Source: Nonomuraea roseoviolacea subsp. carminata
GTDB taxonomy: Bacteria > Actinomycetota > Actinomycetes > Streptosporangiales > Streptosporangiaceae
Length of the DNA: 64,000 bases
Direction of reading: 5' to 3'
Assembly: GCF_024172185.1 (NCBI RefSeq)
Contig: NZ_JAMZEC010000001.1
Coordinates: 868,001-932,000 of the forward strand
Part shown: in pieces, positions 1 through 7,366 of the stretch
Layout of the letters: each line of letters opens with the position of its first letter
Position numbering within the stretch: position 1 is the first letter of the stretch
Made by a program: the position numbers and the translations under genes
Notes under the pieces: model-generated
The model's input: the letters and a program-made list of their open reading frames with translations, nothing else
Databases searched by the model: none
What the model was told of the DNA's origin: nothing

Positions 1-2
1 AC

Positions 3-20
3 CACGGCGGCGGCAAGTAA
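3..20 (+). CDS. 3' tail of an upstream gene (partial)
   Basis: Frame 3 reads His-Gly-Gly-Gly-Lys and then a TAA stop at 18-20. The next gene begins a few bases later on the same strand, so this looks like the last five codons of an upstream gene cut by the window edge. Too short to identify. Confidence 0.3.
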   Translation, partial: HGGGK

Positions 21-34
21 GCAGCACCCGCCGG

Positions 35-1393
35 TTGGACCCGGCACGCCCGCCGGGGCCTCGCGGCCACTGGCTGATGGGCAACGCCGCCGCGTACGAG
101 AAGGACCGCGCCGGCTTCCTGCGCCGTCATCACCGTGACTACGGCGACGTGTTCTCCTTCGACGAGCGGATCGTCTTCACCGTTGATCCGCGACTCGCCC
201 ACCAGGTCCTGACCGCCACCAACCGGGACTACGTCACGGAGCCGGCGCCGTTCGCCGGGTCGTCTGCTCCGGGCGACGCGGGTGAGGCGGCCCGCCCGTG
301 GATGCGGGCGCGCCGCGTGCTGCGTCCCGCCGTGGCCGACGCCGCGCCGATGGTCACGGGCATGGACGGGCGGTTCGTCGCGATCCTGGACGACGTGCTG
401 GACCGGACGGCGGGCCGCGAGGCCGAGGTGCTGCCGCTGATGCTCGACGTCGCCGGGCGGGCCGTGGCCGAGCTGTGCCTCGGCGAGGACGCGGCGGGCG
501 TCCCGGACCTGCTGGCGGCCGTCAACGCGGCGCTGCTGCCGTTCGAGGACGCGGGCTACCAGCTTCCCGCGTGGATCCCGTCGCCGCGCAACCGCCGGTT
601 CTTCCGCGTCCATCGCCGTACGTCCGAGACCCTGACCGGGCTGGTGCGCGCGCGACGACGCGCCGGGGCCGCCCTCACGCCGCCCCGGGACCTGCTGGAC
701 GTCCTGCTCGCGGCGGGTCCGGCGATGAGCGACGGGGCGGTGACGTCCGCGCTGTGGACCGTGCTGATCGGCGGGCACGGGGTGCCCGCGGCGGCGCTGA
801 CCTCCGTGGTCCGCGAGCTCGCGATGCGCCCCGACCTGACCGCCGCCCTCGCGCACGAAGCCGCCCGACTGGACGAAGCCGAGCGGCCGGGCGGAGGCGA
901 GCGGCCGGGCGGAGGCGGGCGGCCGGGGCCGGGCAGGGGAACAGACGGGGCGGGGTGTCCGCGGGCGCGGCTGCCGCTGGCCGAGGCGGTCGTCCATGAG
1001 GTCCTGCGGCTGTGCCCGCCCGCGTGGACGATGACGCGGGTCGCGTGCGCCGCCGTCGACTTCGGCCGGTGGCGGTTGCGTCCGGGGGACGAGGTGCTGT
1101 CCATCCCGTACCTGATCCACCGCGACCCGCGCTGGTGGCCCGACCCGGACGTCTTCGACCCGTCCCGGTGGCCCGCCGTGCGGCCCGCGCCCGGCACGTA
1201 CCTGCCGTTCGGCTCCGGCCCCCGGCGCTGCCTGGGCGCGGCGGCGGCGCTGCGCCAGCTCACCCTCGCGGCGTCCCACATCGCCCGGCGCTTCCACGTA
1301 CGCGCGCCGGACGCGGCCGCCGCGGAGCCCGCGTTCTGCGGCCGCCTCGCGCCGGCGGGCCTGCGTGCGGCGTTCCACCCCGTCGAGCCCTGA
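35..1393 (+). CDS. Cytochrome P450
   Basis: A haem-thiolate monooxygenase of about 452 residues, a normal length for soluble bacterial P450s. The K-helix ExxR motif is E322-V-L-R325, and the haem loop FGSGPRRCLG supplies the axial ligand C399. The N-terminal PPGPRGHWLMGN proline-rich segment and general layout resemble terpene-type P450s such as pentalenene oxygenase, but substrate is not inferable. Oddities: the I-helix reads GGHGVP (246-251), where most P450s have G-H-(E/D)-T-T, so the acid-alcohol pair for oxygen activation is absent; and an 18-bp in-frame repeat lies just before the K helix. The TTG at 35 is the first start after the upstream stop, but the frame is open to the window edge, so the true start may differ. 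No redox partner gene is nearby. Confidence 0.9.
   Translation: MDPARPPGPRGHWLMGNAAAYEKDRAGFLRRHHRDYGDVFSFDERIVFTVDPRLAHQVLTATNRDYVTEPAPFAGSSAPGDAGEAARPWMRARRVLRPAVADAAPMVTGMDGRFVAILDDVLDRTAGREAEVLPLMLDVAGRAVAELCLGEDAAGVPDLLAAVNAALLPFEDAGYQLPAWIPSPRNRRFFRVHRRTSETLTGLVRARRRAGAALTPPRDLLDVLLAAGPAMSDGAVTSALWTVLIGGHGVPAAALTSVVRELAMRPDLTAALAHEAARLDEAERPGGGERPGGGGRPGPGRGTDGAGCPRARLPLAEAVVHEVLRLCPPAWTMTRVACAAVDFGRWRLRPGDEVLSIPYLIHRDPRWWPDPDVFDPSRWPAVRPAPGTYLPFGSGPRRCLGAAAALRQLTLAASHIARRFHVRAPDAAAAEPAFCGRLAPAGLRAAFHPVEP
881..934 (+). repeat. 18-bp in-frame tandem repeat in the P450 gene
   Basis: Three copies of an 18-bp unit encode ERPGGG, ERPGGG and GRPGPG at P450 residues about 283-300, in the loop between the I/J region and the K helix. 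The first two copies are identical. Confidence 0.85.
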
Positions 1394-1479
1394 TCACAGG
1401 CGCCCGACGAGCCTCTTGAGCGGACGGACCCCGTAAGCGGGCGGGCCTCATGAACGGGCGCCTCGTGAGAGGCGGGAGG

Positions 1480-1920
1480 TCAGTCGGCGGGGAGGCCGGT
1501 GCGGCGGGCGAGCGTGCTCAGAGTGACGCGCAGCGTCTCCGCCCCCTCCTGGTCGAGCCCCTCCAAGAGCTCCGCGTCGAGCTCGGCCGCCGCCCGCGCG
1601 CACTCGGCCAGCAGGTCGCGCCCCTCGGCCGTCAGCGTGAGGATCTGCCGGCGCCGGTCGGACGGGTCGCGCTCGCGCCGCACCGCCCCCAGCTCCTCCA
1701 GCCGGTCGGCGAGCGAGACCACCAGACTGGGCGCCACGCTCATGATCTTGGCGACGTCGAGCTGGGAGGCCGCCACCCCGGAGTCGAGCACCGCCAGCAG
1801 TCCCACGTGCTTGGGCTTGAGGTCGTGGGCCGCCAGGCGCGCCGTGAACCGGTCGGTCAGCACGGCCCCGAGCGTGCCGAGCCGGAAGGTGAGCGTCGAG
1901 GTGAGCTTGACGGCGTTCAT
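1480..1920 (-). CDS. MarR-family transcriptional regulator
   Basis: A 146-residue winged-helix protein of the usual MarR length. Residues about 50-95 form the winged HTH (SQLDVAKIMSVAPSLVVSLA, then RRERDPSDRRRQILTLT as the wing), with helices at both ends for dimerisation. It is divergent from the isochorismatase-fold gene starting at 1979, with only 58 bp between starts, so it most likely controls that gene and itself through the inverted repeat at 1948-1960. Ligand unknown. Identification of the family is firm; the target is inference from arrangement. Confidence 0.9.
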   Translation of the reverse strand: MNAVKLTSTLTFRLGTLGAVLTDRFTARLAAHDLKPKHVGLLAVLDSGVAASQLDVAKIMSVAPSLVVSLADRLEELGAVRRERDPSDRRRQILTLTAEGRDLLAECARAAAELDAELLEGLDQEGAETLRVTLSTLARRTGLPAD

Positions 1921-1947
1921 GGTGGCAATGCTACCGTCTCTTCATCA

Positions 1948-1960
1948 TTCAGCTTCTGAA
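1948..1960. promoter_or_regulatory. Candidate MarR operator
   Basis: Perfect inverted repeat TTCAG-CTT-CTGAA between the divergent MarR gene and the isochorismatase-fold gene, about 28 bp from the first and 19 bp from the second start codon. MarR proteins typically bind short palindromes in such intergenic regions. Confidence 0.55.
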
Positions 1961-1978
1961 CGATTTGGAACGTGAATC

Positions 1979-2521
1979 ATGCTTGACGCCACCACCGTGC
2001 AGTTCGTCTTCGCCGACCTCCAGGACGCGATCGTCCCGGCCGGCGCCACCAACCCCGCCCCCTCCCTGCGCCGCGCCGCCGGGGTGCTGGGGGCGCTGGC
2101 CCCGGTGCTCGACATCCCGTTCACCGTCTCGGTCGCGCCCCGGCCGGGCGGTCCAGGGGTGATCGAGGAGGTGCCCGAGGCCGAGCCGTACGTGCGCACC
2201 GGCCCCTCCTGCTGGGACGACGCCGCGTGGCGCGAGGCCGTCCTGGCCCACGGCCGCCGCACCCTGGTGATCTGCGGCGTGACCACGGAGATCGTGGTGC
2301 TGCGCACCGCCCTCGACGCGCTCGCGCACGGCCTGTCCGTCCAGGTGCCGGTGGACGCGTGCGGCGGCATGACGCCCCGCACCGAGCAGGCCGCCCTGCG
2401 GCAGATCGAGGCCGCGGGCGGCGTGGTGACCTCGGTGGCCGGCGTCGCCTCGGACATGGTGCGCGACTTCACCACGCCCGTCGGCCACCAGGTCATCACC
2501 GCGCTCCACCAGCTCACGTGA
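1979..2521 (+). CDS. Isochorismatase-fold protein lacking the catalytic cysteine
   Basis: A 180-residue member of the cysteine hydrolase (isochorismatase/YcaC-like) superfamily. The N-terminal catalytic-type Asp is D13 in FADLQDA, and the core motif is CGVTTEIVVLRTALDAL at 99-115. In active members the segment after the Thr-(D/E)-(V/I) is a nucleophilic Cys (as in TEVCV); here it is V106, and the usual Lys is replaced by an Arg region (YVRTG). It therefore probably lacks classical hydrolase chemistry, or uses another residue; C99 is two turns away and conserved only structurally in the family. GGAA at 1967-1970 is the likely ribosome site. Divergent from the MarR gene, its presumed regulator. 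Confidence 0.85.
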   Translation: MLDATTVQFVFADLQDAIVPAGATNPAPSLRRAAGVLGALAPVLDIPFTVSVAPRPGGPGVIEEVPEAEPYVRTGPSCWDDAAWREAVLAHGRRTLVICGVTTEIVVLRTALDALAHGLSVQVPVDACGGMTPRTEQAALRQIEAAGGVVTSVAGVASDMVRDFTTPVGHQVITALHQLT

Positions 2522-2536
2522 GACCCCGGGCCGGGG

Positions 2537-3289
2537 TCAGCCGTCCCGGCGCTGGGTCGCGAGCCACTCGTCGAACGTCGTGGGCGCGATGTGGGCGCCC
2601 TCGCCGGGCAGCAGCACGTTGCCCGCCATCGCCTCACCGAACAGCCCGGACCAGGTCGGCACCAGCTTCACCGCGCGCCCGAGCGCCTGGTGGGTGCGCC
2701 GCGCCATGTCGACGAGGTCCTGCGGCTCGGGCCCGGCCACGTCGGCGTACCGGCCCCGGGGCTCGCCCGTCGCGATCCCGGCGAGGACGCCGGCCACGTC
2801 GGCGGGCGCGATCGGCTGCACGAGCAGCGGCGCGATGGTGGCGACGCCGTCCTGCTCGGTCCAGCTGGCCACCATCGCGGCGAAGTCGTGGAACTGCGTG
2901 GCCGGGACGATCGTCCACGGCACCGGCCCCTCGGCCACCAGGCGCTCCTGCTCCCGCTTGCCGGCGTAGTGGGCGTTGCCCGTGACCTTGTGGATGCCGA
3001 CGATCGAGAGCAGCACGTGGTGGCGGACGCCGGCCCGCTCCTCGGCGGCGAGCAGGTTGCGCGTGGCGGCGCCGAAGTACGCCACGGTCTCGGCCACGTC
3101 GGACGCCGGGCCGTTGGTGACGTCGATCACCGCCTCGACGCCGGCGAGGGCGTCGTCGAGCCCCTCGCCGGTCAGCAGGTCCACGCCGAGGGAACGGCTG
3201 ACGCGCACGACCTCGTGGCCCTGCCCTTCGAGGGCGGCGACGGTCAGGGCACCGATGTTGCCGGTCGCGCCGGCGACTGCGATCCGCAT
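2537..3289 (-). CDS. NmrA-like NAD(P)-binding protein
   Basis: A 250-residue atypical short-chain dehydrogenase. The N-terminal GATGNIG nucleotide-binding motif follows a beta strand (MRIAVAGATGNIG), and the fold continues with SIVGIHK and a Y-x-x-x-K-like YAGKREQE. Proteins like this are NAD(P)-dependent reductases or redox sensors. Start chosen at 3289 because GGAGAG sits 6 bp upstream; an in-frame start 12 codons earlier would overlap the operator. It is divergent from an Rrf2 regulator, the same arrangement as the redox-sensing RsrR and its NmrA-like neighbour described in Streptomyces venezuelae. Likely regulated by that Rrf2 protein; substrate unknown. Confidence 0.85.
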   Translation of the reverse strand: MRIAVAGATGNIGALTVAALEGQGHEVVRVSRSLGVDLLTGEGLDDALAGVEAVIDVTNGPASDVAETVAYFGAATRNLLAAEERAGVRHHVLLSIVGIHKVTGNAHYAGKREQERLVAEGPVPWTIVPATQFHDFAAMVASWTEQDGVATIAPLLVQPIAPADVAGVLAGIATGEPRGRYADVAGPEPQDLVDMARRTHQALGRAVKLVPTWSGLFGEAMAGNVLLPGEGAHIAPTTFDEWLATQRRDG

Positions 3290-3325
3290 GATGATCTCTC
3301 CTCTGTCTCGGCTGGACGCTATCAC

Positions 3326-3340
3326 GGACTATATAGGTCC
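3326..3340. promoter_or_regulatory. Candidate Rrf2 operator
   Basis: GGAC-TATATAG-GTCC, a dyad with an AT-rich centre, lies between the divergent NmrA-like and Rrf2 genes, 14 bp before the Rrf2 start. It may also supply the TATA-like -10 element for one promoter. Confidence 0.55.
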
Positions 3341-3354
3341 ACAATGTCTCCGAT

Positions 3355-3837
3355 ATGCTGGGGGGCGTGAAACTGCCTGTGAGCACGGAGTGGGTGCTGC
3401 ACTGCGCCACGACCCTGGCGCAGCTCGAACCGGGAGCCACCGCGTCGACCGCGCAGCTCGCGCTGTACTACGACCTCCCGGCGCCCTATCTCGCCAAGCA
3501 GTTGCAGGCCCTGGTCAAGGCCGGGGCGCTGGCCGCGACGACGGGGCCGCGCGGCGGGTTCAGGCTCGCGCGGGCGGCTTCGGAGATCACGCTGCTGGAC
3601 ATCGTCGAGGCCGTGGACGGCACGTCGCCGCCGTACGAGTGCCGGGAGATCCGCCAGCGCGGCCGGGGGGCGCTGCCGCCCGAGGACTGCCGGCGCACGT
3701 GCGTCCTCGCCGAGAAGATGGCCGACGCGCACGCCGCGTGGCGGGCCAGCCTGGCCGGGGTGACGCTGGCCGACGTCCTCGCCGCGATCCCCCCGTCGGC
3801 GCCGGCCCGCACCCGCGCGCGCCTCGCCGGCACGTAG
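3355..3837 (+). CDS. Rrf2-family transcriptional regulator, probably Fe-S
   Basis: A 160-residue Rrf2 protein. Residues about 8-75 form the winged HTH (TSAQLALYYDLPAPYLAKQL region, wing TGPRGGFRLAR). The C-terminal part carries C96, C112 and C116, the three-cysteine pattern used by IscR, NsrR and relatives to hold an Fe-S cluster, plus E12 near the N terminus. An alternative GTG start at 3367 is possible. Divergent from an NmrA-like gene, so a redox-responsive switch controlling an NAD(P)-linked protein is the natural reading. Cluster type and signal are not visible in sequence. Confidence 0.88.
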   Translation: MLGGVKLPVSTEWVLHCATTLAQLEPGATASTAQLALYYDLPAPYLAKQLQALVKAGALAATTGPRGGFRLARAASEITLLDIVEAVDGTSPPYECREIRQRGRGALPPEDCRRTCVLAEKMADAHAAWRASLAGVTLADVLAAIPPSAPARTRARLAGT

Positions 3838-3865
3838 CCGCGCCGGCACCCGTCCTACGACGATC

Positions 3866-4210
3866 TCACCCGTCGGCCAGGCGCGCCTCCAGCTCCGCCA
3901 GGTCGCGGACGAACCAGACGTGCCGCCCCCGGTCGGACTCGCGCACCCAGTCGCGGAACGCGGTGCTGGCGGCGACGTGCCGGGAGACGTCGCCCACGAT
4001 CGCGAGGCCGACCCGGTAGTTGACGAACTTCTGCGCGATCTCGCCGGCCACACCGGTGCGCAGGCTGAAGAAGTCGTCGTGCAGGCGGGCGACCGGCAGC
4101 GCGACCCAGCGGGCCCCGCCCCAGGCGGCCTCGCCGAGGATGTCCATCAGGTCGGAGGTGTCGCGCAGGGGCGTCCCGCCGGGGTCGCAGAGGAAGACGT
4201 CGTCACGCAT
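3866..4210 (-). CDS. DUF4180 domain protein
   Basis: A 114-residue protein matching the DUF4180 pattern: an N-terminal D-x-x-D-L-M-D-I-L-G-E segment, then FFSLRTGVAGEIAQKFVNYR and LAIVGDVS in the middle. Members are small cytosolic proteins of unknown function, often beside PadR/MarR regulators or thioredoxin-like proteins. It is a single gene here, facing away from its neighbours on both sides. The start at 4210 has GGAGG-like sequence (CATGGTGGGCCTCC on the + strand) in good position. Confidence 0.8.
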   Translation of the reverse strand: MRDDVFLCDPGGTPLRDTSDLMDILGEAAWGGARWVALPVARLHDDFFSLRTGVAGEIAQKFVNYRVGLAIVGDVSRHVAASTAFRDWVRESDRGRHVWFVRDLAELEARLADG

Positions 4211-4307
4211 GGTGGGCCTCCATCAGGCTTCAACCTTCTCTTTCGCTCCCTATGATGCAGCAAAGAGAGGAAGAAAAGGGAATGGGAGGGCGTCGGCGGC
4301 GTTTACG

Positions 4308-4889
4308 GTGGCGCTCTCCCCCGCCCCGCCGTCCCCCACGGCCACCGACACCGCGGCGCCGACCGCGAGCCCGTCCGCCACCCCGTCCGACCAGGGGCCG
4401 GGACAGGGCCGGCGCTGGGGTCACCGGATGGGCTTCGGCGGCCCCGCCCTGCACGGCGAGTTCGTCGTGCCCGACGGCGAGGGCGCGTACACGACCGTCG
4501 CCACCCAGTACGGCGACGTCACGGCCGTCGACCAGGACTCGGTCACGGTCAAGAGTGAGGACGGCTACACCAAGGAGTACACGGTCGACGCCGGGACCCG
4601 GGTCAACCGCGACGAGGGCATCGCCGCGGTGAAGACCGGGGCGAAGGTCATGGTCATGGCCAAGGTGGACGGCGGGAAGGCCACCGCCGTGACGGTGCGC
4701 GACGTGTCCCTGTGCGACGGGCAGGGCCGGCCCGGCCGGCCGTTCCCCGGGGGCCGGGACGGTCGCCGGCACGGCGGCGACCACCGGTGGCCCGGCGAGC
4801 CGCCGGCCTCCTCGCCCGCGCCCAGCTCCCCGCCGTCGAGCACGCCGCCCAGCGCGGAGCCGAGCACCTCCGCCACCGCCACCTCCTGA
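4308..4889 (+). CDS. DUF5666-like beta protein, signal peptide apparently lost
   Basis: The frame encodes a Pro/Thr/Ser-rich linker, then a DUF5666-like beta domain (YGDVTAVDQDSVTVKSEDGY, later KTGAKVMVMAKVDGGKATAV) and a Pro/Ser-rich tail. Such proteins are normally secreted or membrane-anchored, but no signal peptide precedes the linker: the only in-frame start near it is GTG 4308. A good ribosome site and ATG at 4282 lie in a different frame (+1) that encodes only Arg/Pro. This suggests a frameshift or deletion at the 5' end, so the gene may be broken or its start misread. A 34-bp tandem duplication overlaps the stop codon. Confidence 0.55.
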   Translation: MALSPAPPSPTATDTAAPTASPSATPSDQGPGQGRRWGHRMGFGGPALHGEFVVPDGEGAYTTVATQYGDVTAVDQDSVTVKSEDGYTKEYTVDAGTRVNRDEGIAAVKTGAKVMVMAKVDGGKATAVTVRDVSLCDGQGRPGRPFPGGRDGRRHGGDHRWPGEPPASSPAPSSPPSSTPPSAEPSTSATATS

Positions 4890-4942
4890 CCGACCCCGCC
4901 GCTTCCCCACCGCCACCTCCTGACCGACCCAGCCGCTTCCCC
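4875..4942. repeat. 34-bp tandem duplication across the DUF5666 stop codon
   Basis: Two adjacent copies (4875-4908 and 4909-4942) differ at one base; the first contains the TGA stop of the upstream gene. A degenerate third copy may follow. The remaining gap to 5298 (about 350 bp) holds a strong hairpin and a promoter/operator but no gene. Confidence 0.85.
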
Positions 4943-5058
4943 GCCGTCACGTCATGAGCATGACGGCACGACCCGTCCCGGCCGTCACGTCGCGGCCACT
5001 CCCCGCGGCCGGCTCCCGGCCGCTTCCCACGGCCACTTTCTGACGGCCGGGACGGGCC

Positions 5059-5095
5059 CCGCGACCCATGCCGCCCCGCGCGGCGTGGGTCGCGG
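5059..5095 (+). terminator. GC-rich hairpin, possible terminator
   Basis: CCGCGACCCATGCC pairs with GGCGTGGGTCGCGG (one G-T) around a 9-base loop. No long T run follows, as is usual in high-GC actinomycetes. It would end transcription of the DUF5666 gene. Confidence 0.45.
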
Positions 5096-5215
5096 CGTTT
5101 CGGCACGTCAGCGCACCAGAAGACGTCCCGATCACCCGTCCCCCTGGATCGCTCCAGGAGCCGCCCCGCGCCGGGACGGCCGACCGGGACCGGGGACGGG
5201 GTTTCGGCGTTCCGG

Positions 5216-5245
5216 TTGACAACGCCGCGCGATCCTCGCTTTGCT
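5216..5245 (+). promoter_or_regulatory. Candidate promoter of the GH114 gene
   Basis: A perfect TTGACA at 5216-5221 is followed after 18 bp by TTTGCT, a weak -10. The operator at 5262-5276 lies just downstream of the expected start point, a repressor-like position. Confidence 0.4.
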
Positions 5246-5261
5246 TGTTACCGGAACTCCA

Positions 5262-5276
5262 TTCCGCATTATGGAA
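5262..5276. promoter_or_regulatory. IclR-type operator copy 1
   Basis: TTCCGCATTATGGAA, a near-palindrome, 22 bp before the GH114 start. The same motif (one base different) occurs at 8598-8612 before the dehydrogenase operon. It resembles TTCC-n7-GGAA sites bound by some IclR-family regulators. Confidence 0.6.
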
Positions 5277-5298
5277 TACGACGTGATAGAAAGGTGAC

Positions 5299-6270
5299 GT
5301 GGTGGTCAGCCTCCGCACGATCTTAACCCGGTTCACCGCGGTCACGGCCCTCGTTCCGGCCGCCGCGCTCGGCCTCCAGGCCCCGTCCCAGGCCGCGACG
5401 GCCACGTCGCCGTCGACGACGGCGGGGATCTGGCGGCCGCCGGTGGACAGCCGCTGGCAGTACCAGCTCCAGGGCAGCAAGACCTACGCCTCGACCGGCG
5501 GCGTCAACGTCGACATCTGCGGGGTGCCGCAGAGCGGCGGGGCGTGCGTGCGGCCGAGCGTCTTCGACATCGACCTGTACGCCGCCGCGGAGGTCGCCGG
5601 CAACAACACGACGCTCAACACGGCGGCCGTCAAGGCGATCCACGCCAAGGGCGCCAAGGCCATCTGCTACGTCGACGCCGGCTCGATCGAGGACTTCCGC
5701 CCCGACTACCAGGAGTTCGTCGACTGGCACAACGCGCACGGCAAGTCCCTGCTGGGCAAGCCGTTCAGCGACGAGTTCCCCAACGAGCGCTGGGCGAACA
5801 TCAACAACGACAAGGGCCAGCGTGACTTCCTGCTGAAGATGATGGCGGCCCGCGTCGACAAGTGCGCGCAGGCCGGCTTCGACGGCGTCGAGTTCGACGT
5901 GGTCAACGCGCACGAGGAGGGCAAGTCCGTCACCGGCTGGACCGTCAGCCCCGCCACCCAGCTCACCTTCAACAAGGCGCTGGCCGCCATCGCCCACGGC
6001 AAGGGCCTGTCCGTGGCGCTGAAGAACGACCTCAGCCAGGCCGAGGAGCTCGTGTCCTCCTTCGACTACGCCGTCAACGAGGAGTGCTTCCAGTTCGACG
6101 AGTGCTCCGAGCTGAGCGTCTTCGTCAAGGCCGGCAAGCCCGTCTTCCACGTCGAGTACGCGACGGCGCCGTCGAGCTTCTGCGCCAAGTCGAAGACGCT
6201 GAAGTTCAACTCGCTCAAGAAGCCCGAGGACTACTCCCTGTTCGACAAGCCGTACGCGCCCTGCCGGTGA
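5299..6270 (+). CDS. Secreted GH114-type endo-alpha-1,4-polygalactosaminidase
   Basis: A 323-residue exported glycoside hydrolase. Residues 1-33 are a Sec signal peptide ending at PSQAAT. The mature part follows the GH114 (TM1410-like) barrel: WQYQLQG at the start, FDIDLYAA, AKAICYVDAGSIEDFRPD, then GFDGVEFDVVNAHEEG with the conserved acidic residues, and VALKNDLSQAEELVSSFDYAVNEEC. The family cleaves galactosaminogalactan-type polymers, such as fungal exopolysaccharide. GTG start at 5299 with AAAGGTGA upstream. A shared operator with the 6.3-8.6 kb convergent operon suggests co-regulation: outside polymer cleavage plus inside sugar metabolism. Ends against a strong bidirectional terminator. 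Confidence 0.88.
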   Translation: MVVSLRTILTRFTAVTALVPAAALGLQAPSQAATATSPSTTAGIWRPPVDSRWQYQLQGSKTYASTGGVNVDICGVPQSGGACVRPSVFDIDLYAAAEVAGNNTTLNTAAVKAIHAKGAKAICYVDAGSIEDFRPDYQEFVDWHNAHGKSLLGKPFSDEFPNERWANINNDKGQRDFLLKMMAARVDKCAQAGFDGVEFDVVNAHEEGKSVTGWTVSPATQLTFNKALAAIAHGKGLSVALKNDLSQAEELVSSFDYAVNEECFQFDECSELSVFVKAGKPVFHVEYATAPSSFCAKSKTLKFNSLKKPEDYSLFDKPYAPCR

Positions 6271-6276
6271 GCCGGT

Positions 6277-6306
6277 GGCCGGCCCGCGCCAGCGCGCGGG
6301 CCGGCC
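6277..6306. terminator. Bidirectional terminator
   Basis: Perfect 13-bp stem GGCCGGCCCGCGC / GCGCGGGCCGGCC with a 4-base loop, between the convergent GH114 and amidohydrolase genes. Confidence 0.8.
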
Positions 6307-6313
6307 CTGGCCG

Positions 6314-7366
6314 TCATGCCAGCCGCGGCACGAGCGCGAGCGCGTTGGCGGCGAAGACACGTTCCAGGACGTCGTCCGGCAGGCCGAGACCGGAGATCGT
6401 CCAGCGGCCCATCAGCGGCGGGTCCTCCAGGGAGTGCGCGAACGCCTCGTCGGCGGTCTCCATGAACCGGAAGTGGATCCGGTAGACGTCCGGGTCGGGC
6501 GGGATCTCGTCGGTGCCGAACAGCACCCGGCCGGGGTGGCGGAGCATGAGGGCGCGCGTGGCGCGGGGCTGGCGTCCCAGCTCGGCGACGCGGGCCGCGA
6601 TGTCGATGTGGAAGTTCGGGTACGTGTCCAGCATCCGGCTCGCGAAGCCGAGGTTCTCCGGCCAGCAGCCCGCGTGGACGCCGATCACCGTGGTGGCCGG
6701 GTGCCGGGCGACCATCGCCTCCAGGGCCTCCATCAGCCGCTCGAACGGCGGGAACCCGGGTCCGGAGAAGTTCCAGTCGGGCCGGGCGGTGAGTTGTTCG
6801 AGGCGTTCGTTGCGCTCGTCGGCCGGCTCGAAGAAGGCGACCGGGTCGGCGGTGTGCAGGGCGATCGGGACGCCGGCCGCGCCGACGGCCGCCCACAGCG
6901 GGTCGAGCCGCGGGTCGTCGAGCATGACCAGCTCGCCGCGGTGGTCGCGGACCCGCAGGCCCACGTCCTTCCACACCTTCAGCCCGGCGGCGCCCTCGGC
7001 CACGGACCGGGTGAGCTGGGCGGCCAGCCGCTCGCCGAAGCCGGGCTCGGCCGCCTGCGACCAGTCGACGTGGCAGAAGGTGGCGAAGCGGCCGGGGTGG
7101 GCGGCGTCGTAGCGCTCGATGTTCTCGGCCAGTTCCCTGCCCCAGCGGCCGTCCAGGTTGACCATGCCGCGCAGGTTCAGCTCGTCCATGAGGCCGACGA
7201 GGGCCGGGACGTCCCGGACCATCCAGCCGCCGTCCTCGGTCAGCCAGCGGCCGAGGTGGATGTGGGCGTCGACGGCGGGCACGTGGGCCCGCCGTACCTC
7301 GTGGACCGCGACCCTGAGCTGCGACACCGGCCGGTAGCGGGAGAGGGGCAGGTCCGCGTCACCCAC
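6314..7366 (-). CDS. Amidohydrolase-2 family metal-dependent hydrolase
   Basis: A 350-residue TIM-barrel amidohydrolase. The metal-binding DAHIHLG motif lies near residue 33; GLKVWKDVG, IALHTADP, VIGVHAGCWPENLGF and VLFGTDEIPPD follow in the order expected for this family, with the last Asp as catalytic base. Relatives are lactonases or decarboxylases acting on small carboxylates or sugar lactones. GTG start at 7366, preceded by GGAAGG, overlapping by 8 bp the end of a truncated GH4 reading frame. It is the last gene of an operon with a zinc-type dehydrogenase, so a sugar-acid or lactone substrate is plausible. Confidence 0.85.
   Translation of the reverse strand: MGDADLPLSRYRPVSQLRVAVHEVRRAHVPAVDAHIHLGRWLTEDGGWMVRDVPALVGLMDELNLRGMVNLDGRWGRELAENIERYDAAHPGRFATFCHVDWSQAAEPGFGERLAAQLTRSVAEGAAGLKVWKDVGLRVRDHRGELVMLDDPRLDPLWAAVGAAGVPIALHTADPVAFFEPADERNERLEQLTARPDWNFSGPGFPPFERLMEALEAMVARHPATTVIGVHAGCWPENLGFASRMLDTYPNFHIDIAARVAELGRQPRATRALMLRHPGRVLFGTDEIPPDPDVYRIHFRFMETADEAFAHSLEDPPLMGRWTISGLGLPDDVLERVFAANALALVPRLA

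Noticed and set aside
3322..4053. 243-codon minus-strand open frame
   Set aside because: It is antisense to the Rrf2 gene and overlaps DUF4180 in another frame.
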